Assembly: GCA_964483805.1 (NCBI GenBank)
Contig: CAZADH010000110.1
Location: 1-17,855 of the forward strand
Length of the DNA: 17,855 bases
Source of the DNA: CAZADH01 sp964483805
GTDB taxonomy: Bacteria; Muiribacteriota; Ozemobacteria; Ozemobacterales; Ozemobacteraceae
Reading direction: 5' to 3'
Shown here: in pieces, positions 6,226-14,273 of the stretch
How positions within the stretch are numbered: position 1 is the stretch's first letter
Layout of the letters: every line of letters starts with the position of its first letter
The notes under the pieces: generated by a model
Seen by the model: only the letters and a program-made list of their open reading frames with translations
What the model was told of the DNA's origin: nothing
Databases searched by the model: none
Program-made: the position numbers and the translations under genes

Positions 6226-6981
6226 ATGCGCATCAGCATCTTCAACGGCAGTCACCGCTCTGGCCCGGGCAACACGGCAACGATGATCGGCGCCTTCACC
6301 GACGGCGCCGCTTCGGCCGGTGCCGACGTCGCGACGTTTCCCTTGGTCGAGCACAAGATCCTGTTCTGTCGTGCCTGCAAACAGTGCTGGTTTGCGACGC
6401 CGGGGCAGTGCCCCTTGCCCGACGACATGCCCGGACTGCAGAGCGCCTTCCTCGCCGCCGATGTGGTCGTTCTGGCGACGCCGCTGTACGTCGACAATGT
6501 GAGCGGTCTGCTGAAGACGTTTCTCGATCGGTTGATCACCGTCGGCGACCCGCACTGGGATGCCGATGCCAACGGCGCCAGCGTCCACCGCCGCCGCCAC
6601 CCGCTGCCGACGAAACTCGTGTTCCTGGCCAACTGCGGTTACCCGGAACCGGAGAACTTCGACCCGCTGCGGATATTGGCGCGCCGCATGGCCAGGAACT
6701 TTCACTGCGAGCTGGCCGGCGAGATCTACCGGGGCGGCGGCGGCCTGCTCACGCGCCCGGACGCGACGACGCAACCGTTCATCGACCGGTATCTGACGCG
6801 CGTCCGGCAGGCTGGCAGCGAAGTGGCGACCGCGGGCCGCATCTCGCCAGCCACGCAACGACTGCTCGAGGAGCCGCTCCTGCCGAATCCTGATTTCTTC
6901 ACGGTCTTTCGCGACCACGTCAATATCTTGTGTGACACGATGGCCGGATCGACGGGCCCAGGGCAACCACCCCGACCCTGA
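6226..6981 (+). CDS. Iron-sulfur-flavoprotein-like NAD(P)H-dependent oxidoreductase
   Basis: This is a 251-residue flavodoxin-fold protein. The N-terminal strand and FMN-phosphate loop read MRISIFNGSHRSGPGNT. The second FMN contact is ATPLYVDNVSGLLKTFLDR (residues ~84-102). Cysteines C48, C51, C54 and C62 follow the CX2CX2CX(4-7)C spacing described for archaeal-type iron-sulfur flavoproteins (Isf), which bind a [4Fe-4S] cluster; not all relatives with this region carry a cluster. The product probably transfers electrons from NAD(P)H through FMN to small acceptors such as quinones or oxygen species. The start is ATG 6226 with AAAGGA upstream. It has its own regulated-looking promoter and ends convergently against the YjbQ gene. 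Confidence 0.75.
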   Translation: MRISIFNGSHRSGPGNTATMIGAFTDGAASAGADVATFPLVEHKILFCRACKQCWFATPGQCPLPDDMPGLQSAFLAADVVVLATPLYVDNVSGLLKTFLDRLITVGDPHWDADANGASVHRRRHPLPTKLVFLANCGYPEPENFDPLRILARRMARNFHCELAGEIYRGGGGLLTRPDATTQPFIDRYLTRVRQAGSEVATAGRISPATQRLLEEPLLPNPDFFTVFRDHVNILCDTMAGSTGPGQPPRP

Positions 6982-6985
6982 ATGC

Positions 6986-7016
6986 AGACCGGGGGTCAAA
7001 GGCCGACGCCCGGTCT
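6986..7016. terminator. Bidirectional hairpin between convergent genes
   Basis: AGACCGGG (6986-6993) pairs perfectly with CCCGGTCT (7009-7016) across a 15-base loop. It lies between the end of the flavoprotein gene (6981) and the end of the YjbQ gene (7015), overlapping the latter's stop codon. No T-run follows in either direction, so termination efficiency is uncertain. Confidence 0.4.
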
Positions 7017-7431
7017 ACTCCCCGATGATCTTGACCAGCACACGTTTGCGCCGGTTGCCATCGAACTCGCCGTAGAAGATCTGTTCCCACGGGCCGAAGT
7101 CGAGCTTGCCGTTGGTGACGGCCACGACGACCTCGCGGCCCATGACGGTGCGTTTCAAATGGGCGTCGGCGTTGTCTTCGGCGCCATTGTGATGGTACTG
7201 GTCGTACGGTTTCTCGGGCGCGAGCTTCTCGAGCCACACCTCGAAGTCGTGGTGCAAACCCGATTCGTTATCGTTGATGAAGACGCTGGCCGTAATATGC
7301 ATGGCGTTGCACAGCAACAACCCCTCTTTGATGCCGCTGCGCCGCAGACAGTCTTCGACCTTGGGCGTCAGATTGATGAACGCCCGGCGCCCTTTCACAT
7401 CGAACCACAGTTCTTCACGAAAGCTCTTCAT
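7015..7431 (-). CDS. YjbQ-family protein (UPF0047, secondary thiamine-phosphate synthase-like)
   Basis: This is a 138-residue protein covering the whole family length. Signatures are MHITASVFINDNE, GLHHDFEVWLEKLAP, YDQYHHNG.EDNADAHLKR and a C-terminal GKLDFGPWEQIFYGEFDGNR. The conserved histidines suggest a metal or phosphate site. Members have been reported to show weak thiamine-phosphate synthase activity, but the physiological role is unsettled. The start overlaps the stop of the acetyltransferase gene (ATGA), so the two are translationally coupled. Confidence 0.9.
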   Translation of the reverse strand: MKSFREELWFDVKGRRAFINLTPKVEDCLRRSGIKEGLLLCNAMHITASVFINDNESGLHHDFEVWLEKLAPEKPYDQYHHNGAEDNADAHLKRTVMGREVVVAVTNGKLDFGPWEQIFYGEFDGNRRKRVLVKIIGE

Positions 7432-8051
7432 CGGTGATCTCCTCGCAGATCGACGGCCGCGGCCGCCATACGTTGTGCATAATCAGACGCCAACAGCGAA
7501 TACAACAGGAAATCGGCAAACCGGCCCTTCACCCGGGCCTGTTGCCGCAACAACCCTTCGCAGAAAAAGCCATTCTTCTCGAGCACACGGCGCGAACCGG
7601 TGTTGGCGGGAATGATCCGCGCCTCGATGCGGTTGAGGTTCATGCGGGCAAAACCGAACGCGGCGACCACCGCGACCGCTTCGCTCATCAATCCCTGGCC
7701 CCAGTAGTTGCGGTGCATGGCATAACCGAGCTCGACCCGCGCATGGTCGGGCAGCCACCAGACGAACCCGATGGTGCCGATCATGCGTCCGTCGTGCCGA
7801 TGCTCGATGGCCCAGTCGCTGACGTCGCCGGCCCGATACTTGGTCAGGGTGAACTCGATGAAGCGCGCGGTCTCGGCCGGAGTCTCGTGAGCGGTCCAAC
7901 TGACATACCGCGACACCTCCGGATCGGACGCGTAGGCGAACATCGGTTCGACGTCGGCATGCGTCAACTGGCGCATGACCAAGCGCGGCGTCTCTAATCG
8001 CGGCAGGTCTTTGAACAGTTCGTGAACGGCCAGCCGGTTGTCGCTGCTCAC
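7428..8051 (-). CDS. RimJ/RimL-type GNAT N-acetyltransferase
   Basis: This is a 207-residue single-domain GNAT enzyme that would transfer an acetyl group from acetyl-CoA to an amine. Family features are LETPRLVMRQLTHADVE at the N-terminus, ELGYAMHRNYWGQGLMSEAV, which contains the acetyl-CoA pyrophosphate loop, and IPANTGSRRVLEKNGF. The substrate cannot be told from the sequence. Relatives act on ribosomal protein N-termini or on small amines. The start is GTG 8051, chosen because AAGGAGG lies 7 bases upstream. It is the first gene of a two-gene unit with the YjbQ protein. Confidence 0.88.
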   Translation of the reverse strand: MSSDNRLAVHELFKDLPRLETPRLVMRQLTHADVEPMFAYASDPEVSRYVSWTAHETPAETARFIEFTLTKYRAGDVSDWAIEHRHDGRMIGTIGFVWWLPDHARVELGYAMHRNYWGQGLMSEAVAVVAAFGFARMNLNRIEARIIPANTGSRRVLEKNGFFCEGLLRQQARVKGRFADFLLYSLLASDYAQRMAAAAVDLRGDHR

Positions 8052-8143
8052 CCCATCGCCTCCTTCCCCGTCGTCCTGCGCGCCGGGTGCACGTCAAACC
8101 AAACTGTCAGCAAACATCCCGGCACCACCACAACATACCGCCA

Positions 8144-8194
8144 GACCCGCCCGCCACGGACTGCTGCCAGGGATGGCAGCGTTTCGGGGCGGCA
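8144..8194 (-). repeat. Dispersed hairpin repeat, inverted copy
   Basis: This segment matches the reverse complement of about 17759-17811 with only scattered changes. Its hairpin GCTGCC (8163-8168) / GGCAGC (8175-8180) has the same six-base loop length as GCCGCC/GGCGGC in the other copy, with a compensatory T-A for C-G pair. It lies in the divergent region between the acetyltransferase and protease genes (8052-8333), which otherwise holds only promoters and ribosome binding sites. Confidence 0.65.
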
Positions 8195-8274
8195 ATCGCG
8201 GGCAAGCTTTATCGGCCTCGACACTCGGTACCCTTGCATCGACACCGCAAAACTGGACGCCTCCCTCAATGGGT

Positions 8275-8283
8275 TGGTAGAAT
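8275..8283 (+). promoter_or_regulatory. Extended -10 promoter of the protease gene
   Basis: TTGGTAGAAT spans 8274-8283 and gives a TAGAAT -10 box with an upstream TGn extension, about 50 bases before the ATG at 8334. This is the same TGGTA.AAT style as the promoter at 2112. The -35 region is poor, as is common for extended -10 promoters. Confidence 0.4.
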
Positions 8284-8333
8284 TGTCTCATAAACTACGG
8301 TTTTCGTCGATTCATCGACAAGGAGCTCCGGTC

Positions 8334-11198
8334 ATGATGCATCGCCTGCAACTGTGCGTTCTCGTGCTTTTCGTCGTCGTCGCGTCGTTGGTCGCCGTGC
8401 CGGTGCCGGCCGCCGACGACCCCGAAGAACTGCTCAAGAGTCTCGCCCTGTTGCGTGAGGTCGGGCAACGCCATTTCACGCTCGAGTATCTGGGCGACAA
8501 GCGCAGCACCGAGTTTTTCAAGCAGGTCATCGCCGACTTTCCGCTCGAACTGAAGAAGAACTTCCGCGCCAACATCACCGGCGCCTATCGCAAGGAGTTC
8601 TTCGCCAACTACGATGCCAAGATCGCCGATCTGTCGCGCCAGATCGCCGACACCATCGCCAAGAACCCCGACCACGAGCTCTTGTTGTTCGCGGTTCTCG
8701 AAAAGTCGCCTTTCCCGTTCAACCTGAGTTTTGCCACGCTGGTCAAGAAGGTCGCCGACCAACGTCAGTTCACGGTCACACAGGCAGCCAACCCGACCGA
8801 TGCGACTGGCGCCAAGGCCAGCCTGACCAAGCTGCAGGCGGTCTTGACCCGACTGGCCGCCGACGCCAAACAAGACAAGTATGCCGCCGTGGCCGCGATC
8901 TACAAAGACAAAGCGCTGAAAGATTTCCCGATCTGGTGGTATGACGACGCGCAACATGGCAATACAGCGTATGTCACCGAGGGCGAGAACCCTGCAGCGC
9001 CGACCACCCCGGTCGGGCCCAAAGAGTGGACCGTCCTGGTGTTCATCAATGCCGACAACGACCTCGAGGGGCAGGGACTCAACGACATCAACGAGATGGA
9101 ACAGGTCGGATCGAGCGACAAGGTGAACGTCGTCGTGCAAATCGACCGGTTCGCCCGCGGCAAGGGCAACACCATCACCGACGGCAACTGGGTCGGCACC
9201 CGCCGCTACTATGTCACGAAGGACAACAACAAGAAGAAGGTTGCGAGCCAACTCGTTCAGAACATGGGCGAGACCGACATGGGTGACCGACAGGTCTTCG
9301 CCGACTTCCTGTCGTGGGGTGTGAAAACGTACCCGGCGAAAAAATACTGCGTGGTCGTCTGGAACCATGGCGCCGGCTGGCAGGGCATCAGTTTCGATGA
9401 GGATTCCGGCCGCCACATGCGCATGCCCGATGTTCTGTGGGCGTTGCGCGAAGGCCAGAAGGCTCTGCCGCAGGCCGATGGCAAACCCGCCAAATTCAAT
9501 GTCATCGATTTCGATGCTTGTTTGATGGGCACGATCGAGACGGCTTACGAACTGCGTGACGTGGCCGAATACATGGTGGCCAGCGAGGAAACCGAACCCG
9601 GTTCGGGCATGCCCTATCGCGAGTATCTGGCGCCGCTGGTGAGTGCGCCGACGATGAGTCCGCGGCAGTTGTCGCGCAATATGGTCGCCGCCTACGTGCG
9701 GTCGTATTGCCGCGGTGGTTCGGCCGGCAACAAGCGCATCGAGGGCAGTTCGGTCACCAAGTCGGCCTACGACCTGAGCAAGCTCGAGCCGCTGGTCAAG
9801 TCGGTCGACACGCTGGGCAAGCAACTGCTAGCCAAGCATGACCTGTACGCCGACCTGTTGGTTGGCGAAAGCGAGACCCTGGCCACGATTCGGCGCTACA
9901 GCGACGAAACGCTGGTCGACCTCGACGATCTCTGCCGCAAGATCGGGGCGGTCAGCGCGAGCGCTGCCCCTGAGATCAAGGCCACCTGCGACCAGATCCG
10001 CGCCCAACTCGGCTACCCGATCGGCCGCGACCATCTGGCCGAACCGGTGACGATCATCAGCACGCAACCGGCCAACGTCGTGTGGGGCTACAACGGCTGG
10101 CGCATGCCGCCGCAGGAGATCTGGACCCCCAACACCCGCGTCTTCCACTCGCGCATGGCGCTCGATCCGCTCGAGCAGGGCGCGGACGGGCTGTACACCT
10201 GCAAGATCGGGCCGTTCAAGCCGGTCCTGGATCCGGCACTGCGCAAGCGTGTGTTCGTGGCGCAGATCGATTACCAGATCGTCAGCCAGGACGGCACGTA
10301 CGGGCCGAAACAGGTCGCCCGCGAAGGCAAAGAATACTGCTTTGTCGCTTCGTTCCCGACCGAGTCGATTCTCGTTGCCGAGGGTCACACCCAGGGCATG
10401 GGCGACAGTCGCGGCATCTCGATCTACTACCCGACGCCCGACAAATACATTACATCGTATGGCTCTTTGCTGTTCGGCCGTGCGACCGCGTGGGCACAGT
10501 TCCTCGCCAAGGTGCCGACCTTCCGCCGCAAGGCCCCGGTGCTGCTGACCGGCCGCATGGTCAACGACCCGATGACCCTGCCGTTCGTAGCCCGCGCCCT
10601 CAAAGCAAACGGCGTGAAGTTCCAGGTGCTGTGGAACCCCGGCATCTACGCCTACCGGTTCCGCGACATTCTCGGCAAGTTTGCCGGCGACGGCGCGGTC
10701 ATCACCGACAGTCTCTCGCAAGCCAGCTTCAACCAACTGGCGCCGAGCAACACCGAGATCGCCGATTACCTCGACCAGGGCGGCAACGTGTTCATCTTCG
10801 GCCAGTCGCTCGAGCAGAACAACCTGCACCGCCAGATGCTCGAGAACTGCTTCAAGTTCGAGTATGTCGAAGACATCATCGACAGCAAGGAAGTGGCCTT
10901 CGCCAACAAACCGGATGCTGCCAAGATCATCCTCAATGGTGACGACAGCGCCCAGACCTGCGACGACATCACGATCATGAACACGACGGCTCCCGGCAAG
11001 GTGTTTCTCGCCGACAACCAGGGACGCGGCACGGCCATCGCGATCAAAGCCGAAGGTGCGAGCGGCAAACCGTATGCCGGCGTGTTCATGGGCTTCCGTT
11101 TCGAGGCAGTGACCGGTGCTGAAGTGCGGGCCGAACTGATGAAAGCGATCCTCGCGGTCATCCTGCCCCCGGCACAGCAACTCGAGTTGTTCCGCTGA
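8334..11198 (+). CDS. Secreted clostripain-family cysteine protease (C11) with extra C-terminal domain
   Basis: This is a 954-residue exported protein. The start is ATG 8334 with AAGGAGC 7 bases upstream; the open frame further upstream lacks coding character. Residues 1-27 are a signal peptide ending VPVPAA. Residues ~30-220 are a helical N-terminal region of unknown role. The C11 catalytic domain begins near 228 (EWTVLVFINADNDLE) and contains the catalytic His345 in WNHGAGW and Cys396 in DFDACLMG. C11 enzymes usually cleave after Arg or Lys and mature by self-cleavage. Residues ~732-954 form an additional alpha/beta domain (VLLTGRMVNDPMTL..., YLDQGGNVFIFGQ..., AGVFMGFRF) resembling class-I glutamine-amidotransferase-like or DUF4350-like folds. 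Likely roles are extracellular or periplasmic protein degradation. It is a single-gene unit followed by a strong terminator. Confidence 0.88.
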   Translation: MMHRLQLCVLVLFVVVASLVAVPVPAADDPEELLKSLALLREVGQRHFTLEYLGDKRSTEFFKQVIADFPLELKKNFRANITGAYRKEFFANYDAKIADLSRQIADTIAKNPDHELLLFAVLEKSPFPFNLSFATLVKKVADQRQFTVTQAANPTDATGAKASLTKLQAVLTRLAADAKQDKYAAVAAIYKDKALKDFPIWWYDDAQHGNTAYVTEGENPAAPTTPVGPKEWTVLVFINADNDLEGQGLNDINEMEQVGSSDKVNVVVQIDRFARGKGNTITDGNWVGTRRYYVTKDNNKKKVASQLVQNMGETDMGDRQVFADFLSWGVKTYPAKKYCVVVWNHGAGWQGISFDEDSGRHMRMPDVLWALREGQKALPQADGKPAKFNVIDFDACLMGTIETAYELRDVAEYMVASEETEPGSGMPYREYLAPLVSAPTMSPRQLSRNMVAAYVRSYCRGGSAGNKRIEGSSVTKSAYDLSKLEPLVKSVDTLGKQLLAKHDLYADLLVGESETLATIRRYSDETLVDLDDLCRKIGAVSASAAPEIKATCDQIRAQLGYPIGRDHLAEPVTIISTQPANVVWGYNGWRMPPQEIWTPNTRVFHSRMALDPLEQGADGLYTCKIGPFKPVLDPALRKRVFVAQIDYQIVSQDGTYGPKQVAREGKEYCFVASFPTESILVAEGHTQGMGDSRGISIYYPTPDKYITSYGSLLFGRATAWAQFLAKVPTFRRKAPVLLTGRMVNDPMTLPFVARALKANGVKFQVLWNPGIYAYRFRDILGKFAGDGAVITDSLSQASFNQLAPSNTEIADYLDQGGNVFIFGQSLEQNNLHRQMLENCFKFEYVEDIIDSKEVAFANKPDAAKIILNGDDSAQTCDDITIMNTTAPGKVFLADNQGRGTAIAIKAEGASGKPYAGVFMGFRFEAVTGAEVRAELMKAILAVILPPAQQLELFR

Positions 11199-11249
11199 CG
11201 CCCGCCCCGGGCCGCCGCTGACGACGGTCCGAGCGCAGTCGCAACCGCT

Positions 11250-11281
11250 CCGCCCGGTTCCCGGTAACGGGGGCCGGGCGG
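11250..11281 (+). terminator. Strong hairpin terminator after the protease gene
   Basis: CCGCCCGG (11250-11257) pairs with CCGGGCGG (11274-11281). The inner TTCCCG/CGGGGG extends the stem to about 14 pairs with a GTAA tetraloop. It is followed by TCTGTTG, a weak T-rich tail. It lies 52 bases after the protease stop. Confidence 0.65.
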
Positions 11282-11346
11282 TCTGTTGTGGCTGGGTCAT
11301 CTCGAGGCCATCCGCATCCTGAAAGTGCGTGATATCACCCGGCATC

Positions 11347-11377
11347 TTGACGCGAACGTCGGTCTGCGCGATATTTT
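11347..11377 (+). promoter_or_regulatory. Promoter of the HDOD gene, possibly leaderless
   Basis: TTGACG (11347-11352) is a good -35 box. GATATT (11370-11375, spacer 17) or TATTTT (11372-11377, spacer 19) can serve as the -10 box. The transcription start would fall at about 11382, only a few bases before ATG 11386. No Shine-Dalgarno is visible. Confidence 0.45.
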
Positions 11378-11385
11378 CAAATGTC

Positions 11386-12558
11386 ATGACTACACCAACA
11401 CCAAACTTTCAAGCCCGCGATCACGGCAACGGCACCCTCGAGATCATCGCCGGCGCCCCAATATCGGGCCCGGCCGATCCGGTTCTCGTGGCCGCCGGAC
11501 AACTCGCCGGCAAGTTCCGCAACCTGATTCTGCACTTGACCCAGGGCGCGATCATGGCGATCCCGACGCTGCCCCGCCTGCTCGACATCAGCGCCAGAGC
11601 GCGCTTGCGCATCGTCGCCGACACCGAGATGCTCTTCCCGTTTCCGCAGTGCGATCTGCCGGTGCATGCCACGGTCGAAGCAGCCTTGATCGCCATCAAA
11701 GGCGAGAGCGTGGTCAAGCAGGTGCTCGAACGTCTCGACTCGATTCCCGAACTCAATTCGCGTGCATACGAAATATTGCAAAAACTGCAAGAACCCGACG
11801 CCAGTTTTCCGATGCTCGAGAAGCTCATGGCCGGCGAACCGAGCCTGGCTTCGCAACTGCTCAAGACGGCCAACTCGGCGATGTTCATGCGCCGCGGTCG
11901 CGCCGAGACGTTGACGCAAGCGATGGCCTGGCTCGGCATCGACGGCGTCAAACAACTGCTGGTTTACAACATCTTCCAACGCGTTGCCCACTATTGGGGC
12001 GCACAGGAAGAGGTGCTCAACCACGGCCGCGCCTGCGCGCACCTGGCATCGTTTCTCGCCACCCGCGACCGCAGCGATGCCACGGTATTGGCGCGTATCC
12101 GCCTGGCCGGCCTGTTGCACGACATCGGCAGCCTGGCGCTCGCGTTCTTTTATCCCAAAGACTACCAGGCCGCCCGGGCGCTGATGAAGAGTGCCAACAA
12201 GACCTCGATCGAGGCCGAAACGGCCACGTTCGGGGTCGATCATCCGACGTTGGGACGCAAGCTCGCGGAAGCGTGGCGGTTCCCACCGATTCTCGCCGCG
12301 GTCATCGGCGACCACCATGCTCTGGCGATCAAAGAGCACGAGCGCGTCTCGATGCCCGTGTTCTGCGCCAACGGCTTTCTCAACCAGGAAGTCGAGAAGG
12401 TGCCGTTTACGCCGTATTACACGCAACTGCGCCGCTATTTCGCCGCAACCGCTGCGACCGCGAGCGGAGCCGAGGCCGACCAGACCACGGTGCACGAGGC
12501 GAAACAGGCGCTGGCGGCCGAATACGAGAACTTCAAGAAGACGCCGCCGGATCTCTGA
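11386..12558 (+). CDS. HDOD-domain signalling protein with STAS-like N-terminus
   Basis: This is a 390-residue cytoplasmic protein. Residues ~10-100 have the alternating strand/helix pattern of a STAS (anti-sigma-antagonist-like) domain (GTLEIIAGAPIS..., NLILHLTQGAIMAIPTLPRLL...), which is a tentative call. From about residue 118 an HDOD domain follows: VLERLDSIPELNSRAYEILQ, then PSLASQLLKTANSA, AMAWLGIDGVKQLL and LLHDIGSLALAFFYP. The HDIG-like motif suggests a degenerate metal-dependent phosphohydrolase. HDOD proteins are usually regulatory, in signalling, motility or stress. ATG 11386 is preferred over GTG 11329 because the promoter overlaps the longer version; the mRNA would then be leaderless. 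The C-terminal ~30 residues are charged helix. Confidence 0.8.
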   Translation: MTTPTPNFQARDHGNGTLEIIAGAPISGPADPVLVAAGQLAGKFRNLILHLTQGAIMAIPTLPRLLDISARARLRIVADTEMLFPFPQCDLPVHATVEAALIAIKGESVVKQVLERLDSIPELNSRAYEILQKLQEPDASFPMLEKLMAGEPSLASQLLKTANSAMFMRRGRAETLTQAMAWLGIDGVKQLLVYNIFQRVAHYWGAQEEVLNHGRACAHLASFLATRDRSDATVLARIRLAGLLHDIGSLALAFFYPKDYQAARALMKSANKTSIEAETATFGVDHPTLGRKLAEAWRFPPILAAVIGDHHALAIKEHERVSMPVFCANGFLNQEVEKVPFTPYYTQLRRYFAATAATASGAEADQTTVHEAKQALAAEYENFKKTPPDL

Positions 12559-12637
12559 ACCATCGGGCACGGCCGCCAGACCGCTCCACGAGCACCGGAC
12601 CGGCACATCGTCCCTGGCCATCGACAACCGCGCGGCG

Positions 12638-12740
12638 TATATACGGTGACATTATTTACGGTGACATGATACTGATTTTCCTTCGGAAAATCAGTATCAT
12701 GTCACCGTAAATACATAAATACGGATCATGTCACGGGATA
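12638..12740. repeat. MITE/REP-like element with a perfect 29-bp inverted repeat
   Basis: Bases 12653-12681 are the exact reverse complement of 12685-12713, with only TTC between them. The arms are AT-richer than the surroundings. Outside the stem, the unit TACGGTGACAT recurs at 12642-12652, and ATCATGTCACGG recurs at 12724-12735 in the opposite orientation, so the inverted repeats are nested. It sits between two convergent genes (HDOD ending 12558, Sua5-like ending 12784). It may act as a bidirectional terminator. The nested structure and contrasting composition look more like a non-autonomous mobile element. Confidence 0.7.
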
Positions 12741-12783
12741 TCCCCAAATGCCGTGCAAGCAGTGGACGTGCAGAACCCGCCGG

Positions 12784-13386
12784 CTACAGCTTGACCGCGC
12801 CCTGCCGCAGAATCGTGGGCGGCCACCGGGTCAGATCGGCCACCGTCGACGGCGGCGCGGCAGGATGCTCCGGGGCCACGAGGATCCAGCCGACCTCGGC
12901 GCCGAACTGCGCCTCGACCGCATCGGCGCCGGCCACCGGCGCTGCGCCCGAGCGATTGGCGCTGGTGGTCAGCAGCCCCAGGGGCAACGTCGCCAGCAGG
13001 CAACGCAGTTCGACGTGAGCGGGAACCCGTACCCCCAGCGTCGGCAGCGGCCACGAGAACGGCAACTCGCGGGTCACCTCGAGCACGGCCGTCAACGGCC
13101 CGGGCCAGTGGCGCCGCATGACCATGGCCGCCTCGGGAGCGAAACCCAGATGCAGGGCGAGCACGCGGTCGACCTCGTTGATCAGCAGAATCAGTGGTTT
13201 GTCGCGGTCGCGGCCCTTGATCTGGTAGAGCCGTTCGATGCCGGCGGCCGACGCCGGCGACACCCCGAACCCCCAGACCGTGTCGGTGGGAAACGCCACG
13301 ATCGCTCCCTGGGCGACCTCATCGCGAAACGCCATCAGCGTAGCCGCATCGGCCACCAACTGCGTCAATGTCACCCGCCGGCTCAT
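12784..13386 (-). CDS. Sua5/YrdC/YciO-family protein, probable L-threonylcarbamoyladenylate synthase
   Basis: This is a 200-residue protein with the YrdC fold. Enzymes of this family make threonylcarbamoyl-AMP from threonine, bicarbonate and ATP for the t6A modification at tRNA position 37. Family motifs are GAIVAFPTDTVWGFGVSP, the KGRDRDKPL basic loop, HWPGPLTAVLEV, LGVRVPAH and TTSANRSGAAP. The length fits the short TsaC-like form without the Sua5 extension. The frame is open far upstream, but ATG 13386 fits the family start and overlaps the prmC stop (ATGA). YciO-type paralogs of unsettled function remain possible. It is the last gene of the operon. Confidence 0.85.
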   Translation of the reverse strand: MSRRVTLTQLVADAATLMAFRDEVAQGAIVAFPTDTVWGFGVSPASAAGIERLYQIKGRDRDKPLILLINEVDRVLALHLGFAPEAAMVMRRHWPGPLTAVLEVTRELPFSWPLPTLGVRVPAHVELRCLLATLPLGLLTTSANRSGAAPVAGADAVEAQFGAEVGWILVAPEHPAAPPSTVADLTRWPPTILRQGAVKL

Positions 13387-14273
13387 GACGACTCCTTTCG
13401 TTGCCAGACCATGAACCGCTCGCGCCCGGCCAGATCGTCGTGGGCGCCAAGCAGCACGAGCCCCGGTGCCGGGGTCGCCCGCAGCGCCGCGCGCTGACCA
13501 TGCCCGTGTTCGATGGCCACCAGCCCATCGGGGCGCAATACACGAGCAACATCGGCCAGCAACGCCCGGATCGGCTCCAGGCCATCGGCACCGCCATCGA
13601 GCGCCGTCACCGGTTCGTGCCGCGCGACCTCCGGCATCAGCCCGGGGATTTCGGCCGCCGGGATATACGGCAGGTTCGCGGCCACCAGATCGAACGACGC
13701 CGATCGCAGACACTGCACCCCCCACCCCCGCACGACCTGGACGCGGGCCGCAACGGCCTGCGCCGCCGTGTTGCGGGCGGTGAAGGCGAGCGCCGGTACA
13801 TGCGGTTCGACGAGAAGCCCGCGCGCGGACGGCACGGCGGCAAGCAACGCCAGTCCCAGGCACCCCGACCCCGCGCCGATGTCGGCCAGAACCGGGCGCC
13901 CCCCCGCGCGCCAGACCGCGTAATCGCGGCGTAACAACAGATCGACCAGTTCTTCGGTCTCGGGCCGCGGAATCAACACGCCCGGGCCGACGGTGAGTTG
14001 CAAATCGCAGAACGGCCAGACACCGAGCAGATACTGCACCGGCTCGTGCGCCGCCCGCCGAAAAAGCAATACATCGTATTGTTCCTGTTCAGCGGCGGTC
14101 AGACCACGTTGGCTGTGCAGCGGCAGGGTCAGTCGCGGCACCGCCAGGACATGCGCCAGCAAGAGATCGGCGTCCATGGCCGCATCGTCGATGCCGGCAT
14201 GCCGCAGTCGTGCCTTGGCCTGCTGGCGCGCGACCGCCACGGTGACGCCGCACCGACTTGCCGCGCTGGTCAT
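13383..14273 (-). CDS. prmC: Release-factor glutamine methyltransferase PrmC
   Basis: PrmC methylates the GGQ glutamine of release factors using S-adenosylmethionine. The 296-residue product has the usual helical N-terminal domain (DAAMDADLLLAHVLAVPRLTL), the substrate segment HEPVQYLLGVWPFCDLQLTV, GPGVLIPRPETEELV, the SAM loop ADIGAGSGCLGLAL and ANLPYIP. The catalytic motif, normally NPPY, reads NLPY here (N200-Y203). The frame is open up to 14423, but the extra residues look non-homologous, so ATG 14273 is chosen; no strong Shine-Dalgarno supports it. It lies 127 bases downstream of prfA, its substrate gene, the common bacterial arrangement. Confidence 0.87.
   Translation of the reverse strand: MTSAASRCGVTVAVARQQAKARLRHAGIDDAAMDADLLLAHVLAVPRLTLPLHSQRGLTAAEQEQYDVLLFRRAAHEPVQYLLGVWPFCDLQLTVGPGVLIPRPETEELVDLLLRRDYAVWRAGGRPVLADIGAGSGCLGLALLAAVPSARGLLVEPHVPALAFTARNTAAQAVAARVQVVRGWGVQCLRSASFDLVAANLPYIPAAEIPGLMPEVARHEPVTALDGGADGLEPIRALLADVARVLRPDGLVAIEHGHGQRAALRATPAPGLVLLGAHDDLAGRERFMVWQRKESS

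Noticed and set aside
8022..8333. N-terminal extension of the protease frame
   Set aside because: It crosses a dispersed repeat and the promoter. The signal peptide begins at the ATG at 8334, which has a good Shine-Dalgarno.
8295..9824. A 509-codon minus-strand open frame
   Set aside because: It is the shadow of the clostripain gene, which has a signal peptide, catalytic motifs and a ribosome binding site on the other strand.
12735..12744. GGGATATCCC palindrome
   Set aside because: It is short and isolated, and is expected by chance at this scale.
13387..13863. Upstream extension of the Sua5-like frame
   Set aside because: It lies inside prmC in another frame, and the family start fits ATG 13386 with an ATGA overlap.
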